Assembly (NCBI RefSeq): GCF_011759375.1
Contig: NZ_JAARML010000001.1
Location: 1,302,001 to 1,366,000, forward strand
DNA length: 64,000 nt
Direction of reading: 5' to 3'
Source of the DNA: Paraflavitalea devenefica
GTDB taxonomy: Bacteria; Bacteroidota; Bacteroidia; Chitinophagales; Chitinophagaceae
In this document: in pieces, positions 16,061 through 24,485 of the stretch
Position numbering within the stretch: the first letter of the stretch is position 1
Layout: every line of letters begins with the position of its first letter
Translations under genes and position numbers: made by a program
The notes under the pieces: generated by a model
The model's database searches: none
What the model was told of the DNA's origin: nothing
The model's input: only the letters and a program-made list of their open reading frames with translations

Positions 16061-16549
16061 TTATTCTTCCTTTTTGGACAGGTTGGCGATAGCCTGCCTG
16101 ATGAGCTCCGGCTCATAGCCTTTTTGCAGCAGGTAATCGGTGGTTTTGCTGAGTTTTACATAGTGGTTCACCCCCTCGCCTTTGACCGAAGCCCATTTTT
16201 TCTGCGCCAGCGTCTGCAGGGTTTTGAGGTAATCATCCTCCTCTATTTCCTTCAGGGCTTTTTTGATACAATATTCACTGACCCGCTTTTGCTTGAGCTC
16301 ATATTTTATTTTGATACGGCCCCACTGTTTGAGGCGGAAACGCCCGCCGGCAAACTGGATGGCAAAACGCTCTTCATTGAGGTAGTTCTCTTCAATAAGT
16401 TGTGACAACAATTCTTCCACCTGTTGTTTGTACAGGCCAAAGGAGTATAGTTTTTCCTTCACTTCCAGGTGACTGCGCTCCTGGTAGCCGCAATAGTGAC
16501 GGGCTTTTTGCAGTGCCTGTTCCTTGGTAAGCTGTTTACGGTTGAGCAT
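16061..16549 (-). CDS. recX: RecX family regulator of RecA
   Basis: This 162-residue all-helical protein matches RecX, the small protein that modulates RecA filaments. Three repeats of the RecX three-helix module are visible: ALQKARHYCGYQERSHLEVKEKL, then LLSQLIEENYLNEERFA with GRFRLKQWGRIKIKYEL, and a C-terminal repeat with LLQKGYEPELIRQAI. It lies 24 bp downstream of the protease gene, so it is probably the last gene of that minus-strand run. RecA is not in the window. Confidence 0.9.
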   Translation of the reverse strand: MLNRKQLTKEQALQKARHYCGYQERSHLEVKEKLYSFGLYKQQVEELLSQLIEENYLNEERFAIQFAGGRFRLKQWGRIKIKYELKQKRVSEYCIKKALKEIEEDDYLKTLQTLAQKKWASVKGEGVNHYVKLSKTTDYLLQKGYEPELIRQAIANLSKKEE

Positions 16550-16573
16550 GGCGTCAAAAATAGCATAGGCTGC

Positions 16574-17677
16574 TTATACTTCTTCCAGGCGCTCTACACA
16601 GCCATACTCCGTTTTCAGCAGGTCGTCATAATGATCGGCCTGTTTAAAGAGCGTGCTGAACATACCGGCGCCAATCTCCTTGGAGATGTCCAGGTCATAA
16701 ATAATGCAGGACAGTATGATATTCTGGCTGGCGCAGCTTAATACCAGGCCATTCATACGATAATTTTCCTGCAGCAGGAACTGGTACAGCGGTTTGATCT
16801 TTGTGCCATCCGGCGGCAGTTGACACAGGTAGGCGTCACCTGCAATGAAATAGTTATCAGGATTGTAACTGATCTTGATCTTCGCACTGCCTTCCTTTAC
16901 CTCCCAGCGGTTAGCGCCCGACCGGGCCAGCTTTACATCCTTGCCCAGCTCCTTCAGGATCTCTTCAATGGTTTTGGCTACGCCAACAGGCTCCGCTTCT
17001 TTTTCCGGCATTTCGGGCAACTTCACTTCTGTGCCACAGGCCGGGCAATATTTGGCAGAATCTATCGTATCGGGCAATACCAATGAATCACAACTGGGAC
17101 AACGGGTAGAGGGCGTTCCCTTATGGGGCGCATACAACTGGAGGGCCGTTTGCAGGTAATATACCGGCAGGGCAAAGCCGAGGTTATCGCCTCCGCGGAT
17201 AATAAAGGAGTTTACTCCTATCACCTCTCCCTGCTCATTCACCAGCGGACCACCACTGTTGCCCGGATTGATGGCCGCATCTATCTGGATAAATTTCAAC
17301 CCATCCCGTATACGGTCTACTTTGGAAATAACGCCCTGCGTAGCGGTATAATTCAGTCCAAAGGGGTGGCCAATGGCAATCACTTCATCTCCGTCCTTGA
17401 GGGTTTCATAGTGTCCCAGCGGTAATGCGGGCAGTTCAACACCTCCGGGTGGCTGCAGAAAGGCCAGGTCATGTTTACGGTCGGTGTACCATACCCTCGA
17501 TAAGGCTTTGTCGAAAGTTTTGCCGGCAATCGTCACCTCGGGATTATCGGCCACCACATGGTCATTGGTGATGATGAGGTCATATTCCCGCAGGTAAAAA
17601 CCGGTGCCGGTACCCGTTTGGGTGGCAATTTGTATAATGGCAGGGTGAAACCGTTCTATTACTTCCTGTGTAGGCAT
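16574..17677 (-). CDS. Cytosolic HtrA-like serine protease with zinc ribbon and YbjN-like tail
   Basis: The N-terminal trypsin-like domain has a complete triad: His in TNDHVVADN, Asp in KHDLAFLQ and Ser in GNSGGPL. It is followed by a four-Cys zinc ribbon (CPSC, then CPAC) where HtrA proteases normally carry a PDZ domain. The C-terminal third (about residues 230-367) resembles the YbjN/secretion-chaperone fold, though I am not certain. There is no signal peptide, so the protein should act in the cytoplasm, unlike DegP. The gene begins 17 bp after the stop of a 435-residue unknown that may be its partner. The substrate is unknown. Confidence 0.82.
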   Translation of the reverse strand: MPTQEVIERFHPAIIQIATQTGTGTGFYLREYDLIITNDHVVADNPEVTIAGKTFDKALSRVWYTDRKHDLAFLQPPGGVELPALPLGHYETLKDGDEVIAIGHPFGLNYTATQGVISKVDRIRDGLKFIQIDAAINPGNSGGPLVNEQGEVIGVNSFIIRGGDNLGFALPVYYLQTALQLYAPHKGTPSTRCPSCDSLVLPDTIDSAKYCPACGTEVKLPEMPEKEAEPVGVAKTIEEILKELGKDVKLARSGANRWEVKEGSAKIKISYNPDNYFIAGDAYLCQLPPDGTKIKPLYQFLLQENYRMNGLVLSCASQNIILSCIIYDLDISKEIGAGMFSTLFKQADHYDDLLKTEYGCVERLEEV

Positions 17678-17694
17678 AACAATGTATTGCTGAA

Positions 17695-19002
17695 TTAGTC
17701 AAAATTAAGCACCGCGATTTCTGCAGTAAAACTGGTATTGAAATTCACCAGCGTATCATAACGCAGGTTGCCGGTCTTAAACTCCAGTTTGGTGTATTTG
17801 TGTTTCCACACAGCTACTATATCTTCTATACGCTGACGGATATTGTCCACTTCAAATTCATTGGCGGCCGCATCATAATAGGGTGTGGTAAAGCCGAGCG
17901 CCACAAAATAATCCGCATGGTTGATCTGCATGTATAACCGGAACAGATCGGCAAGCGGCCGGGGCAGGCTGTAAGAATACTGGCAGAAAGAAAACCCGTA
18001 TTCCAGTATGGCATTGGCAATAAGCGGGTACTGGTTATCGCGGTACCAGATCATATTCTGGGTGGCCGCATTAATGGCCTCATTCACCGACTTATGGTTC
18101 TGCGGGGCCACGATGGAAAAAGTATGCTTGGAACGGAAGAAGAAAGGATATACTTCTTCGGACGATTTTGCCAGGAACTTGCGGTAGGCTTCTATCATGG
18201 CCTGGTTGCGCTCGGTAATCTGCTTTTCATCCTTGCGGAAATAAATGTCTACAATCTTTTCCAGTTCAAGCTGCAGCTTGCCTTCAGGACAAAGCATATA
18301 ATCAATCCGGAAAGCAAGGGCCAGCAGCATATAAGCAATAGCGCCGGAAAACTTATCGGCATCGAGACTGGCGGTATAGTCAATGGCATCCTGGATCCAT
18401 TTGGACAGGAATTTGTACCGGATCTCTTTTTCGGCAGCGGGTACTTCAGTGATGTGTTCCGTATCTATCGTTTGCAGGGCAGAGAATTCCTGCACCAGCA
18501 GGTCATCCAGCTTATCGGCTTTAATGGCCAGCTCTTTCAAACCATAATAGAGTTTATTCGGATTGGCCGCTTTGATATTACTATCGAACCGCATGCAGAG
18601 GCGATCGCCATCGAGGGCATACCGGCTGTAATACAGGTTGAAATTCATTTCGAGCAGGCGGCGCATCACCGGCACGCTGGGCTGCGCCATTTTCGCAAGG
18701 GTCACTTCTGCCATCACCCGTTCCTGGTTGAACTCGCCCCGCACTATTTTGGAGCCCTGGTACAGGTGGAACCGCCCTTCGGCGCCATTGCGTTCCAGCA
18801 CTACATTCTGCTCAGCCTCATCGCGCAGGTAATTAAAAAAGGCTTCTACGCTTTCGGGGTATTGCTGTTGTTTGAACAGGTTATCAGATTCCGTCCAGCA
18901 GTTTACCTTTTCTACTGTTTTGTTGTTGTCTGAATAACGACCAAAAGGAATGGCAGGATCTTCCGTTTTCTTCTTGCCCCAGCCAAAAAGTTTGTCGAAC
19001 AT
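17695..19002 (-). CDS. Unknown cytoplasmic protein, putative partner of the downstream protease
   Basis: A 435-residue soluble protein with no signal peptide and no family I can name. It starts with a short basic segment (MFDKLFGWGKKK). Residues about 30-150 (containing LYYSRYALDGDRLCMRF) look like a YbjN-type alpha/beta fold, while the rest is mainly helical and rich in aromatic residues. The next gene on the strand, 17 bp away, encodes a cytosolic serine protease whose tail also looks YbjN-like, so the two may act as a pair. That is inference from spacing and shared fold impression. Confidence 0.7.
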   Translation of the reverse strand: MFDKLFGWGKKKTEDPAIPFGRYSDNNKTVEKVNCWTESDNLFKQQQYPESVEAFFNYLRDEAEQNVVLERNGAEGRFHLYQGSKIVRGEFNQERVMAEVTLAKMAQPSVPVMRRLLEMNFNLYYSRYALDGDRLCMRFDSNIKAANPNKLYYGLKELAIKADKLDDLLVQEFSALQTIDTEHITEVPAAEKEIRYKFLSKWIQDAIDYTASLDADKFSGAIAYMLLALAFRIDYMLCPEGKLQLELEKIVDIYFRKDEKQITERNQAMIEAYRKFLAKSSEEVYPFFFRSKHTFSIVAPQNHKSVNEAINAATQNMIWYRDNQYPLIANAILEYGFSFCQYSYSLPRPLADLFRLYMQINHADYFVALGFTTPYYDAAANEFEVDNIRQRIEDIVAVWKHKYTKLEFKTGNLRYDTLVNFNTSFTAEIAVLNFD

Positions 19003-19144
19003 AAATAAGAGTTTGTATCGCTCCGCAGAGCGGGATAAAGTTGCCCGAATGAAGGTATTTAATTTCGTGCCATATTCACAATCTCTTGAGGATAATTAGT
19101 TTATTGTGTTTCCGGGGGAAGAAATTTGTCTGTGGGAACCCCCT

Positions 19145-19152
19145 TATCTTTG
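19145..19152 (+). promoter_or_regulatory. Promoter -7 element ahead of the IMPase gene
   Basis: TATCTTTG is an exact TAnnTTTG match that ends four bases before ATG 19157. If used, the transcript would be leaderless or nearly so. A TTTG at 19125-19128 is somewhat close (16 bp) for a -33 element. Confidence 0.5.
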
Positions 19153-19156
19153 CGGG

Positions 19157-19933
19157 ATGTTAAAAGAAACGCTTATTAACGCTACCGAAGCAGGCGCGGA
19201 GGTGATACAACACTACTTCAACAATAAAAACCTGCAAATCAGTAATAAAGAAGGAGTCAACAACCTGGTCACCGAAGCAGATCATGCTTCTGAAAAAGCC
19301 GTCCTGGAGATCATCAAACAAGCCTTTCCCAATCACTTTATCGTGAGTGAGGAAGTGGGGGAGATCGTAATGGACAGCGAGTACAAATGGATCATTGACC
19401 CTATTGACGGCACGGTGAACTATGCGCATGGCATTCCCCTTTGCTGCATTTCCATTGGTTTGGAGCAGAGCGGAAAGATGATCATGGGCGCAGTATACAA
19501 CCCTTTCCTGAATGAGTTTTACTTCGCAGAACGCGGCCAGGGCGCCACGCTGAACGGTCAGTCGATACAGGTGAGCAATCAGCCCGACCTGATGAAGGCC
19601 TGCCTGGTAACCGGTTTTCCCTATACCTATATCAATCAGCCCAATGGGCCCCTGGAAGTGTTCTCCCGTTTTATACGCCAGGGCATCCCGGTCCGCCGCC
19701 TGGGATCTGCCGCCATTGATCTTTGCTGGGTGGCTGCGGGCCGGTTCGACGGGTTCTATGAACATAAGCTACAGGCCTGGGACAGTGCAGCGGGGTTCCT
19801 GATGGTTGAAGAAGCCGGTGGCAAAGTGACGGATTTTAAGGGCGATTATTATTCTCCCTACCAGCCGCATATTGTGGCCACAAACGGGAAGATCCACGAT
19901 GATATCCTGCGCTGGATCAATGACAAGGTATAA
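19157..19933 (+). CDS. Inositol monophosphatase family protein
   Basis: This 258-residue enzyme has all metal-binding motifs of the IMPase/SuhB/CysQ superfamily: VTEADHASE near residue 40, SEEVGE, DPIDGTVNYAHG and the C-terminal WDSAAG. Members are magnesium-dependent phosphatases for inositol phosphates, 3'-phosphoadenosine phosphates or sugar phosphates. The exact substrate cannot be told from sequence. ATG 19157 is chosen because the sequence from MLKETLINA fits the family N-terminus and a promoter-like TATCTTTG ends just upstream. It is followed by thiL on the same strand after 42 bp. Confidence 0.92.
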   Translation: MLKETLINATEAGAEVIQHYFNNKNLQISNKEGVNNLVTEADHASEKAVLEIIKQAFPNHFIVSEEVGEIVMDSEYKWIIDPIDGTVNYAHGIPLCCISIGLEQSGKMIMGAVYNPFLNEFYFAERGQGATLNGQSIQVSNQPDLMKACLVTGFPYTYINQPNGPLEVFSRFIRQGIPVRRLGSAAIDLCWVAAGRFDGFYEHKLQAWDSAAGFLMVEEAGGKVTDFKGDYYSPYQPHIVATNGKIHDDILRWINDKV

Positions 19934-19975
19934 TGTTTCCATTTCAACAGCATTCACCTAAAAGCGAATTTGACC

Positions 19976-21010
19976 ATGAGTGAAAGAACTGAAATAACCG
20001 ACCTGGGCGAGTTTGGGCTCATTGACCACCTTACAAAGAATATTGAGCTGCAAAATGCCTCCTCTGTACTGGGTGTGGGAGATGATGCCGCCATCATTGA
20101 CCATTTTGGCAAACAAACCGTGGTCACCACGGACATGCTGGTGGAAGGCGTTCATTTCGACCTGATGTACACCCCCTTAAAGCACCTGGGCTATAAAAGT
20201 GTGGTGGTGAACCTGAGCGATATCTACGCCATGAATGCCATGCCCACGCAAGTTACCATGAGCCTCGCTTTCAGTAACCGGTTCAGCCTGGAGGCATTGG
20301 ATGAGTTTTATGAAGGGGTGTATGCCGCCTGTGAAAAATATGGGGTAGACCTGGTGGGGGGTGATACCTGTTCTTCTCAAAAAGGGTTTATTATATCCGT
20401 TACCGCCATTGGCGAAGTGGCGCCGGATACTTTTATAAAAAGAAGTACCGCCCAAAAGGGTGACCTGCTTTGCTGCAGCGGCGATCTCGGGGCCGCCTAT
20501 GTAGGGCTGCTGTTCCTGGAACGGGAGAAGCAGATCTACCTCGAAAACCCTAAAATACAGCCCGACCTGGAAGGCGAATCCTATGTAATAGGCCGGCTGC
20601 TGAAACCCGAAGCAAGGAAGGATATCATTGAGTTTTTTGCGCAAAGCAGTATCAAGCCTACGGCAATGATGGATATCAGTGACGGGTTGAGTTCTGACAT
20701 TTTACACATTTGTCAGGACAGTAACCTGGGCTGCCGTCTATACGAAGAAAAAATCCCGATTGCGGAGGAAATGCGGCGGGCAGCCTTTAAATTTGAGATT
20801 GACCCTACAGCCTGTGCGTTGAGCGGCGGAGAGGATTATGAATTGCTGTTCACCCTGCCACAATCTGATTACGAAAAACTCGTTCTTAATGAGCAGATCA
20901 GCGTGATCGGTTATATGACAGATGCGGAAGAGGGGACAAAGATTTTAACGAAAGGCGGCGGTACGCACAATATAACGGCGCAGGGCTGGAATGCATTTAA
21001 GAATACCTGA
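19976..21010 (+). CDS. thiL: Thiamine-monophosphate kinase
   Basis: ThiL phosphorylates thiamine monophosphate to thiamine diphosphate using ATP, the last step of cofactor synthesis. The 344-residue protein shows the family pattern: GEFGLIDHL near the start, GVGDDAAIIDH with the metal-binding acidic residues, TTDMLVEGVHFD, VVNLSDIYAMNA, DLVGGDT, DISDGLSSD and SGGEDYELLFT. ATG 19976 (MSERTEITDLGEFG) is preferred to a TTG two codons upstream. The lipoprotein protease gene begins 16 bp after the stop, on the same strand. Confidence 0.95.
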   Translation: MSERTEITDLGEFGLIDHLTKNIELQNASSVLGVGDDAAIIDHFGKQTVVTTDMLVEGVHFDLMYTPLKHLGYKSVVVNLSDIYAMNAMPTQVTMSLAFSNRFSLEALDEFYEGVYAACEKYGVDLVGGDTCSSQKGFIISVTAIGEVAPDTFIKRSTAQKGDLLCCSGDLGAAYVGLLFLEREKQIYLENPKIQPDLEGESYVIGRLLKPEARKDIIEFFAQSSIKPTAMMDISDGLSSDILHICQDSNLGCRLYEEKIPIAEEMRRAAFKFEIDPTACALSGGEDYELLFTLPQSDYEKLVLNEQISVIGYMTDAEEGTKILTKGGGTHNITAQGWNAFKNT

Positions 21011-21026
21011 GTTTAAATGGTTTTGC

Positions 21027-22547
21027 ATGAGGCAGTGGTTACCCTGTTTTGTAGTGATCGTGTTGGCGATGTTTTCCATAGGATGCGCTTCTTCCCGGAA
21101 GTCATTTGATCCCAATAAGAAATATGCTGCTGCACAGCTTCAGCAGGACTACCATTATTTCCGCAACATACTGGAAGAATCACATCCCAGCCTCTACTGG
21201 TTTACCCCTAAAGACAGCATGGATTATTTTTTCAATACTGGTTACAACAGTATTAACGACTCCATGAGTGAGCCGCAATTCAGGAACTTACTGGCCTGGG
21301 TAACCAGCAAGATCCGCTGTGGACATACCGCTGTTCGCTTCTCTAAACCCTACAGCAGCTACCTCGATACAGTAAGGTTACCGGTATTCCCGCTTCACCT
21401 GAAAGTATGGCCGGATTCTATGATGGTCATTACCAACCTGAACCGGAAAGATTCTATATTGAAACGGGGTACAGTGATCACTGGCATCAATGGCTGGCGC
21501 ACGGCACAACTGGCAGATACTTTTTTTAATTATGTTTCCGGCGACGGCTATACACAAACCGGCAAATACCAGATACTGAGCAACCGTGGCAGCTTCGGCA
21601 ACCTGTACCGGAATATATTGGGATTAACCGACCAGTTCACGGTCACCTACCGCGACAATGATGACACGGAAAGAGAAACCGTGATACCCATTTATGATCC
21701 CCGTGCAGATACGGCCAACCGCGGCAGCACAGGCAGCAGGCCCACAGGAAGGCCGCCCAGGCAGGCGCCCCGTGCCCCAATGCTCAATGGTGTGCGCAGT
21801 GTGCAGATTGATACCTCGCTTTCCTCGGCCTATATGACGGTGAATACCTTTGCCAAGGGTAATAAACTGCGGCCTTTCTTCCGGCGCTCATTCAGGGAAC
21901 TGAAAAAGCGGAACATACAGCACCTCGTGGTAGATGTGCGTTCAAACGGAGGCGGTGATGCCGGCATTTCCACGAAACTCACCCGCTACCTGGCCAATAA
22001 AAAATTTAAGCTGGCCGACTCCCTCTACACCCCCCGCAGAACCAGCCATTATACCAAATACATTCAATGGCAGCCGGTGTACTGGCTCATGATGCAGGCC
22101 ATTACCCACAAGAAAAAGGACGGACTGTACCATTTTGGTTATTTTGAACGGCATTACTTCAAACCCAAGAAGCGCAATCATTTTAATGGTGATATCTACA
22201 TCATTACCGGCGGCAATTCTTTCTCCGCCACTACCTTGTTTGCGGGCGTATTAAAAGGTCAGCACAATGTGAAGATCATTGGAGAAGAAACAGGCGGCGG
22301 CGCCTATGGCAACTCTGCCTGGATGATCCCGGATGTTACGCTGCCCAATACCGGTGTCCGTTTCCGGTTACCGAGGTTCAGGCTGGTGATGAATAAAGAC
22401 CTCGTAAAGGATGGCCGGGGTATTATACCCGATATTGAAGCAGCTCCTACGGCAGAGACTATCCGCCAGGGCGTTGACCCTAAAATAGATACTGTACGTA
22501 AGTTAATTATGCAAAAAAGTGGCATGGCCGCCCATCCGAAGCCATAA
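21027..22547 (+). CDS. S41-family (C-terminal processing) peptidase lipoprotein
   Basis: The N-terminus is a lipoprotein signal (MRQWLPCFVVIVLAMFSIGC). A helical region and a PDZ-like segment (LKRGTVITGINGWRTAQL) precede the S41 core: DVRSNGGGDAGIS, then ITGGNSFSATTLFAGVLK, where the Ser within NSFSA is the expected nucleophile, and GEETGGGAYGNS. These proteases are periplasmic or membrane-bound and cut hydrophobic C-termini. A low-complexity Arg/Pro/Gly linker (GSTGSRPTGRPPRQAPRAP) interrupts the PDZ-core junction. The stop lies one base from the stop of the converging nagA. Confidence 0.9.
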   Translation: MRQWLPCFVVIVLAMFSIGCASSRKSFDPNKKYAAAQLQQDYHYFRNILEESHPSLYWFTPKDSMDYFFNTGYNSINDSMSEPQFRNLLAWVTSKIRCGHTAVRFSKPYSSYLDTVRLPVFPLHLKVWPDSMMVITNLNRKDSILKRGTVITGINGWRTAQLADTFFNYVSGDGYTQTGKYQILSNRGSFGNLYRNILGLTDQFTVTYRDNDDTERETVIPIYDPRADTANRGSTGSRPTGRPPRQAPRAPMLNGVRSVQIDTSLSSAYMTVNTFAKGNKLRPFFRRSFRELKKRNIQHLVVDVRSNGGGDAGISTKLTRYLANKKFKLADSLYTPRRTSHYTKYIQWQPVYWLMMQAITHKKKDGLYHFGYFERHYFKPKKRNHFNGDIYIITGGNSFSATTLFAGVLKGQHNVKIIGEETGGGAYGNSAWMIPDVTLPNTGVRFRLPRFRLVMNKDLVKDGRGIIPDIEAAPTAETIRQGVDPKIDTVRKLIMQKSGMAAHPKP

Positions 22548-22548
22548 A

Positions 22549-23646
22549 CTATTGTATTACCTGCTGCACCTTCAGCGCGTCATCAAACACCACCATATAG
22601 GCTTCATAACCCTTGGCAATAAGACCGGCTTTTTTACCACGCAACAACTGCGCAGGATAAGTAGATGCCATGCGCAAAGCTTCTTCTAAAGGAATATTCA
22701 CATGCTCCACGGCGTTTTTCACACATTGCATCATTGTAAGCGCGCTGCCGGAGAGCGTTCCATCAGGCAACGTATAACGATCTCCTTTAAACAGGTGCTG
22801 GTATTCACCGGTTGTTGTTTCCGCCACCGCATCGGTAATAAAGAACAACCGCTCCTTCATGACCGACTTGGCAATTTTCACCGCCGCATAATCCACATGA
22901 ATACCATCGCAAACAAGGCTGCTTACCACGGCAGGATGATTAAAGATGGCGCCCACCATACCGGGTTCCCGGTGTTGTAGTGGCGACATAGCATTGAACA
23001 AATGCGTAGCCGCCGGTATCCCAAGGTCAAAGGCGCCCATGGCCTGTTGGTAAGTAGCATTGCTATGACCTGCTGATACAATGATATTATGCTGCAGGAG
23101 CAATGCAATAATAGCCGGGTCACATTGTTCCGGTGCCAGGGTGATCATCTTAAAAATAGCCGCCCCCCGTTCCAGCAATAGCTTTACTTCTTCCAGGGTA
23201 GGTTGCTTAATACAATCCAACAGGTGAGCGCCGCGCTTTACCGGATTCATATACGGGCCTTCCAGGTGCAGGCCCAGTAATCCTTTACCGCCCTGTTCCC
23301 AATACAGCTTCACTACCTCCATTCCCTGCAGGAACTTCTCAATGGTATTGGTGGCCATGGTGATCATGAAATGGGTGCAGCCACCGGCCAGGCAATATTC
23401 ATACGTAGCCTGGAGGGATGCCACACTTATTTCGTGTGAGAACAGCTTACCGTTACCACCATAGATCTGCAGGTCAATAAAGGCAGGCGCAAGATGATGA
23501 CCCTGTAAATCATGTACGGTATAATGCGATGGCACTTCCGTTGCCGGTACCACATCAACGATGATGTTATTTTGGGTGAGAACAGCTTTATTCGTTTCTA
23601 TAGCATGACCGGTAAACAGGCGGGCATTGGTATAAGCAATGGACAT
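22549..23646 (-). CDS. nagA: N-acetylglucosamine-6-phosphate deacetylase
   Basis: NagA removes acetate from GlcNAc-6-phosphate, feeding amino sugars into glycolysis or wall synthesis. The 365-residue amidohydrolase shows FIDLQIYGGNG (the place of the HxH motif, in the Bacteroidota variant), metal ligand Glu in HLEGPYMNP, His in SAGHSNATY and THLFNAMSP, and the catalytic Asp in ITDAVAET. It is the last gene of a minus-strand run: GH63-like enzyme, nitrilase-family amidase (9 bp upstream), nagA. The amidase may simply be co-transcribed. Confidence 0.93.
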   Translation of the reverse strand: MSIAYTNARLFTGHAIETNKAVLTQNNIIVDVVPATEVPSHYTVHDLQGHHLAPAFIDLQIYGGNGKLFSHEISVASLQATYEYCLAGGCTHFMITMATNTIEKFLQGMEVVKLYWEQGGKGLLGLHLEGPYMNPVKRGAHLLDCIKQPTLEEVKLLLERGAAIFKMITLAPEQCDPAIIALLLQHNIIVSAGHSNATYQQAMGAFDLGIPAATHLFNAMSPLQHREPGMVGAIFNHPAVVSSLVCDGIHVDYAAVKIAKSVMKERLFFITDAVAETTTGEYQHLFKGDRYTLPDGTLSGSALTMMQCVKNAVEHVNIPLEEALRMASTYPAQLLRGKKAGLIAKGYEAYMVVFDDALKVQQVIQ

Positions 23647-23655
23647 GGAAAGGTT

Positions 23656-24465
23656 TTATGATTGGATGATGAAGTTATCCGCATCCTCCAGGAAGGGTAA
23701 TTTATGGCGGATCTCTTCCAGTTTTTCTTTTTGCAGTGTTAACGTATGTATGTCTTCTTCATGTGCTTTGGTATATAATACTTCACCCATGGGGTCCACG
23801 ATCATACTATCACCGCTGTGATAAATATCATTGCCATCTTTACCCACGCGGTTGGCGCCTATCACATAACACTGGTTTTCGATGGCCCTCGCCTGCAGCA
23901 ATGTTTTCCAGGCATGGTTGCGCCGTTCGGGCCAATTGGCTACGTATATCAGCAAGTCATATTCCGCTTCATTGTTAGCAGCTTCTGCTTCCGTAAGCGG
24001 CGTAGCCTGCCGGGCCCATACCGGAAAACGGAGATCATAGCATACCAGTAAATTAATCCTCCATCCCTTAACCGAAGCGATGAGGCGCTTATGGCCGGGT
24101 GTATAATGTTCATGCTCACCTGCATAGGCAAATAAATGCCGCTTATCATAATACCCATATTGTCCGTTGGGCAGCATCCACACAAGGCGGTTATAATAAT
24201 GGCCGCTGTCTTCAATAATAAGACTGCCGGCAAGGATGATCTTCTTTTGTGCAGCCATTCTTTTCATCCAGTTGATGGTTTCGCCTTCCATGGTTTCTGC
24301 CAGTACTTCAGGCTTCATACTAAAGCCGGTACTGAACATTTCGGGCAATACCACCACTTCTGTTTTTGGTAATTGGCCGATCTTTTCTTCCAGCATCTGC
24401 AGATTGGCGGCTTTATCTTCCCAATGCAGGATGGTTTGTATGGTGGTGACGGTGAGCGTGGACAT
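23656..24465 (-). CDS. Nitrilase-family omega-amidase (YafV-like)
   Basis: A 269-residue carbon-nitrogen hydrolase with the full Glu-Lys-Cys triad: Glu in VVLPEMFSTGF, Lys in YDKRHLF and Cys in LLVCYDLRFPVW. The pattern PEMFSTGFS together with YDLRFPVWAR is typical of omega-amidases that hydrolyse alpha-ketoglutaramate or ketosuccinamate produced by transaminases, part of methionine-salvage and repair chemistry. It is cytoplasmic, with no signal peptide. It lies 20 bp after the GH63-like gene and 9 bp before nagA, on the same strand. Confidence 0.9.
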   Translation of the reverse strand: MSTLTVTTIQTILHWEDKAANLQMLEEKIGQLPKTEVVVLPEMFSTGFSMKPEVLAETMEGETINWMKRMAAQKKIILAGSLIIEDSGHYYNRLVWMLPNGQYGYYDKRHLFAYAGEHEHYTPGHKRLIASVKGWRINLLVCYDLRFPVWARQATPLTEAEAANNEAEYDLLIYVANWPERRNHAWKTLLQARAIENQCYVIGANRVGKDGNDIYHSGDSMIVDPMGEVLYTKAHEEDIHTLTLQKEKLEEIRHKLPFLEDADNFIIQS

Positions 24466-24485
24466 AACGAATGAATAAATATTGA

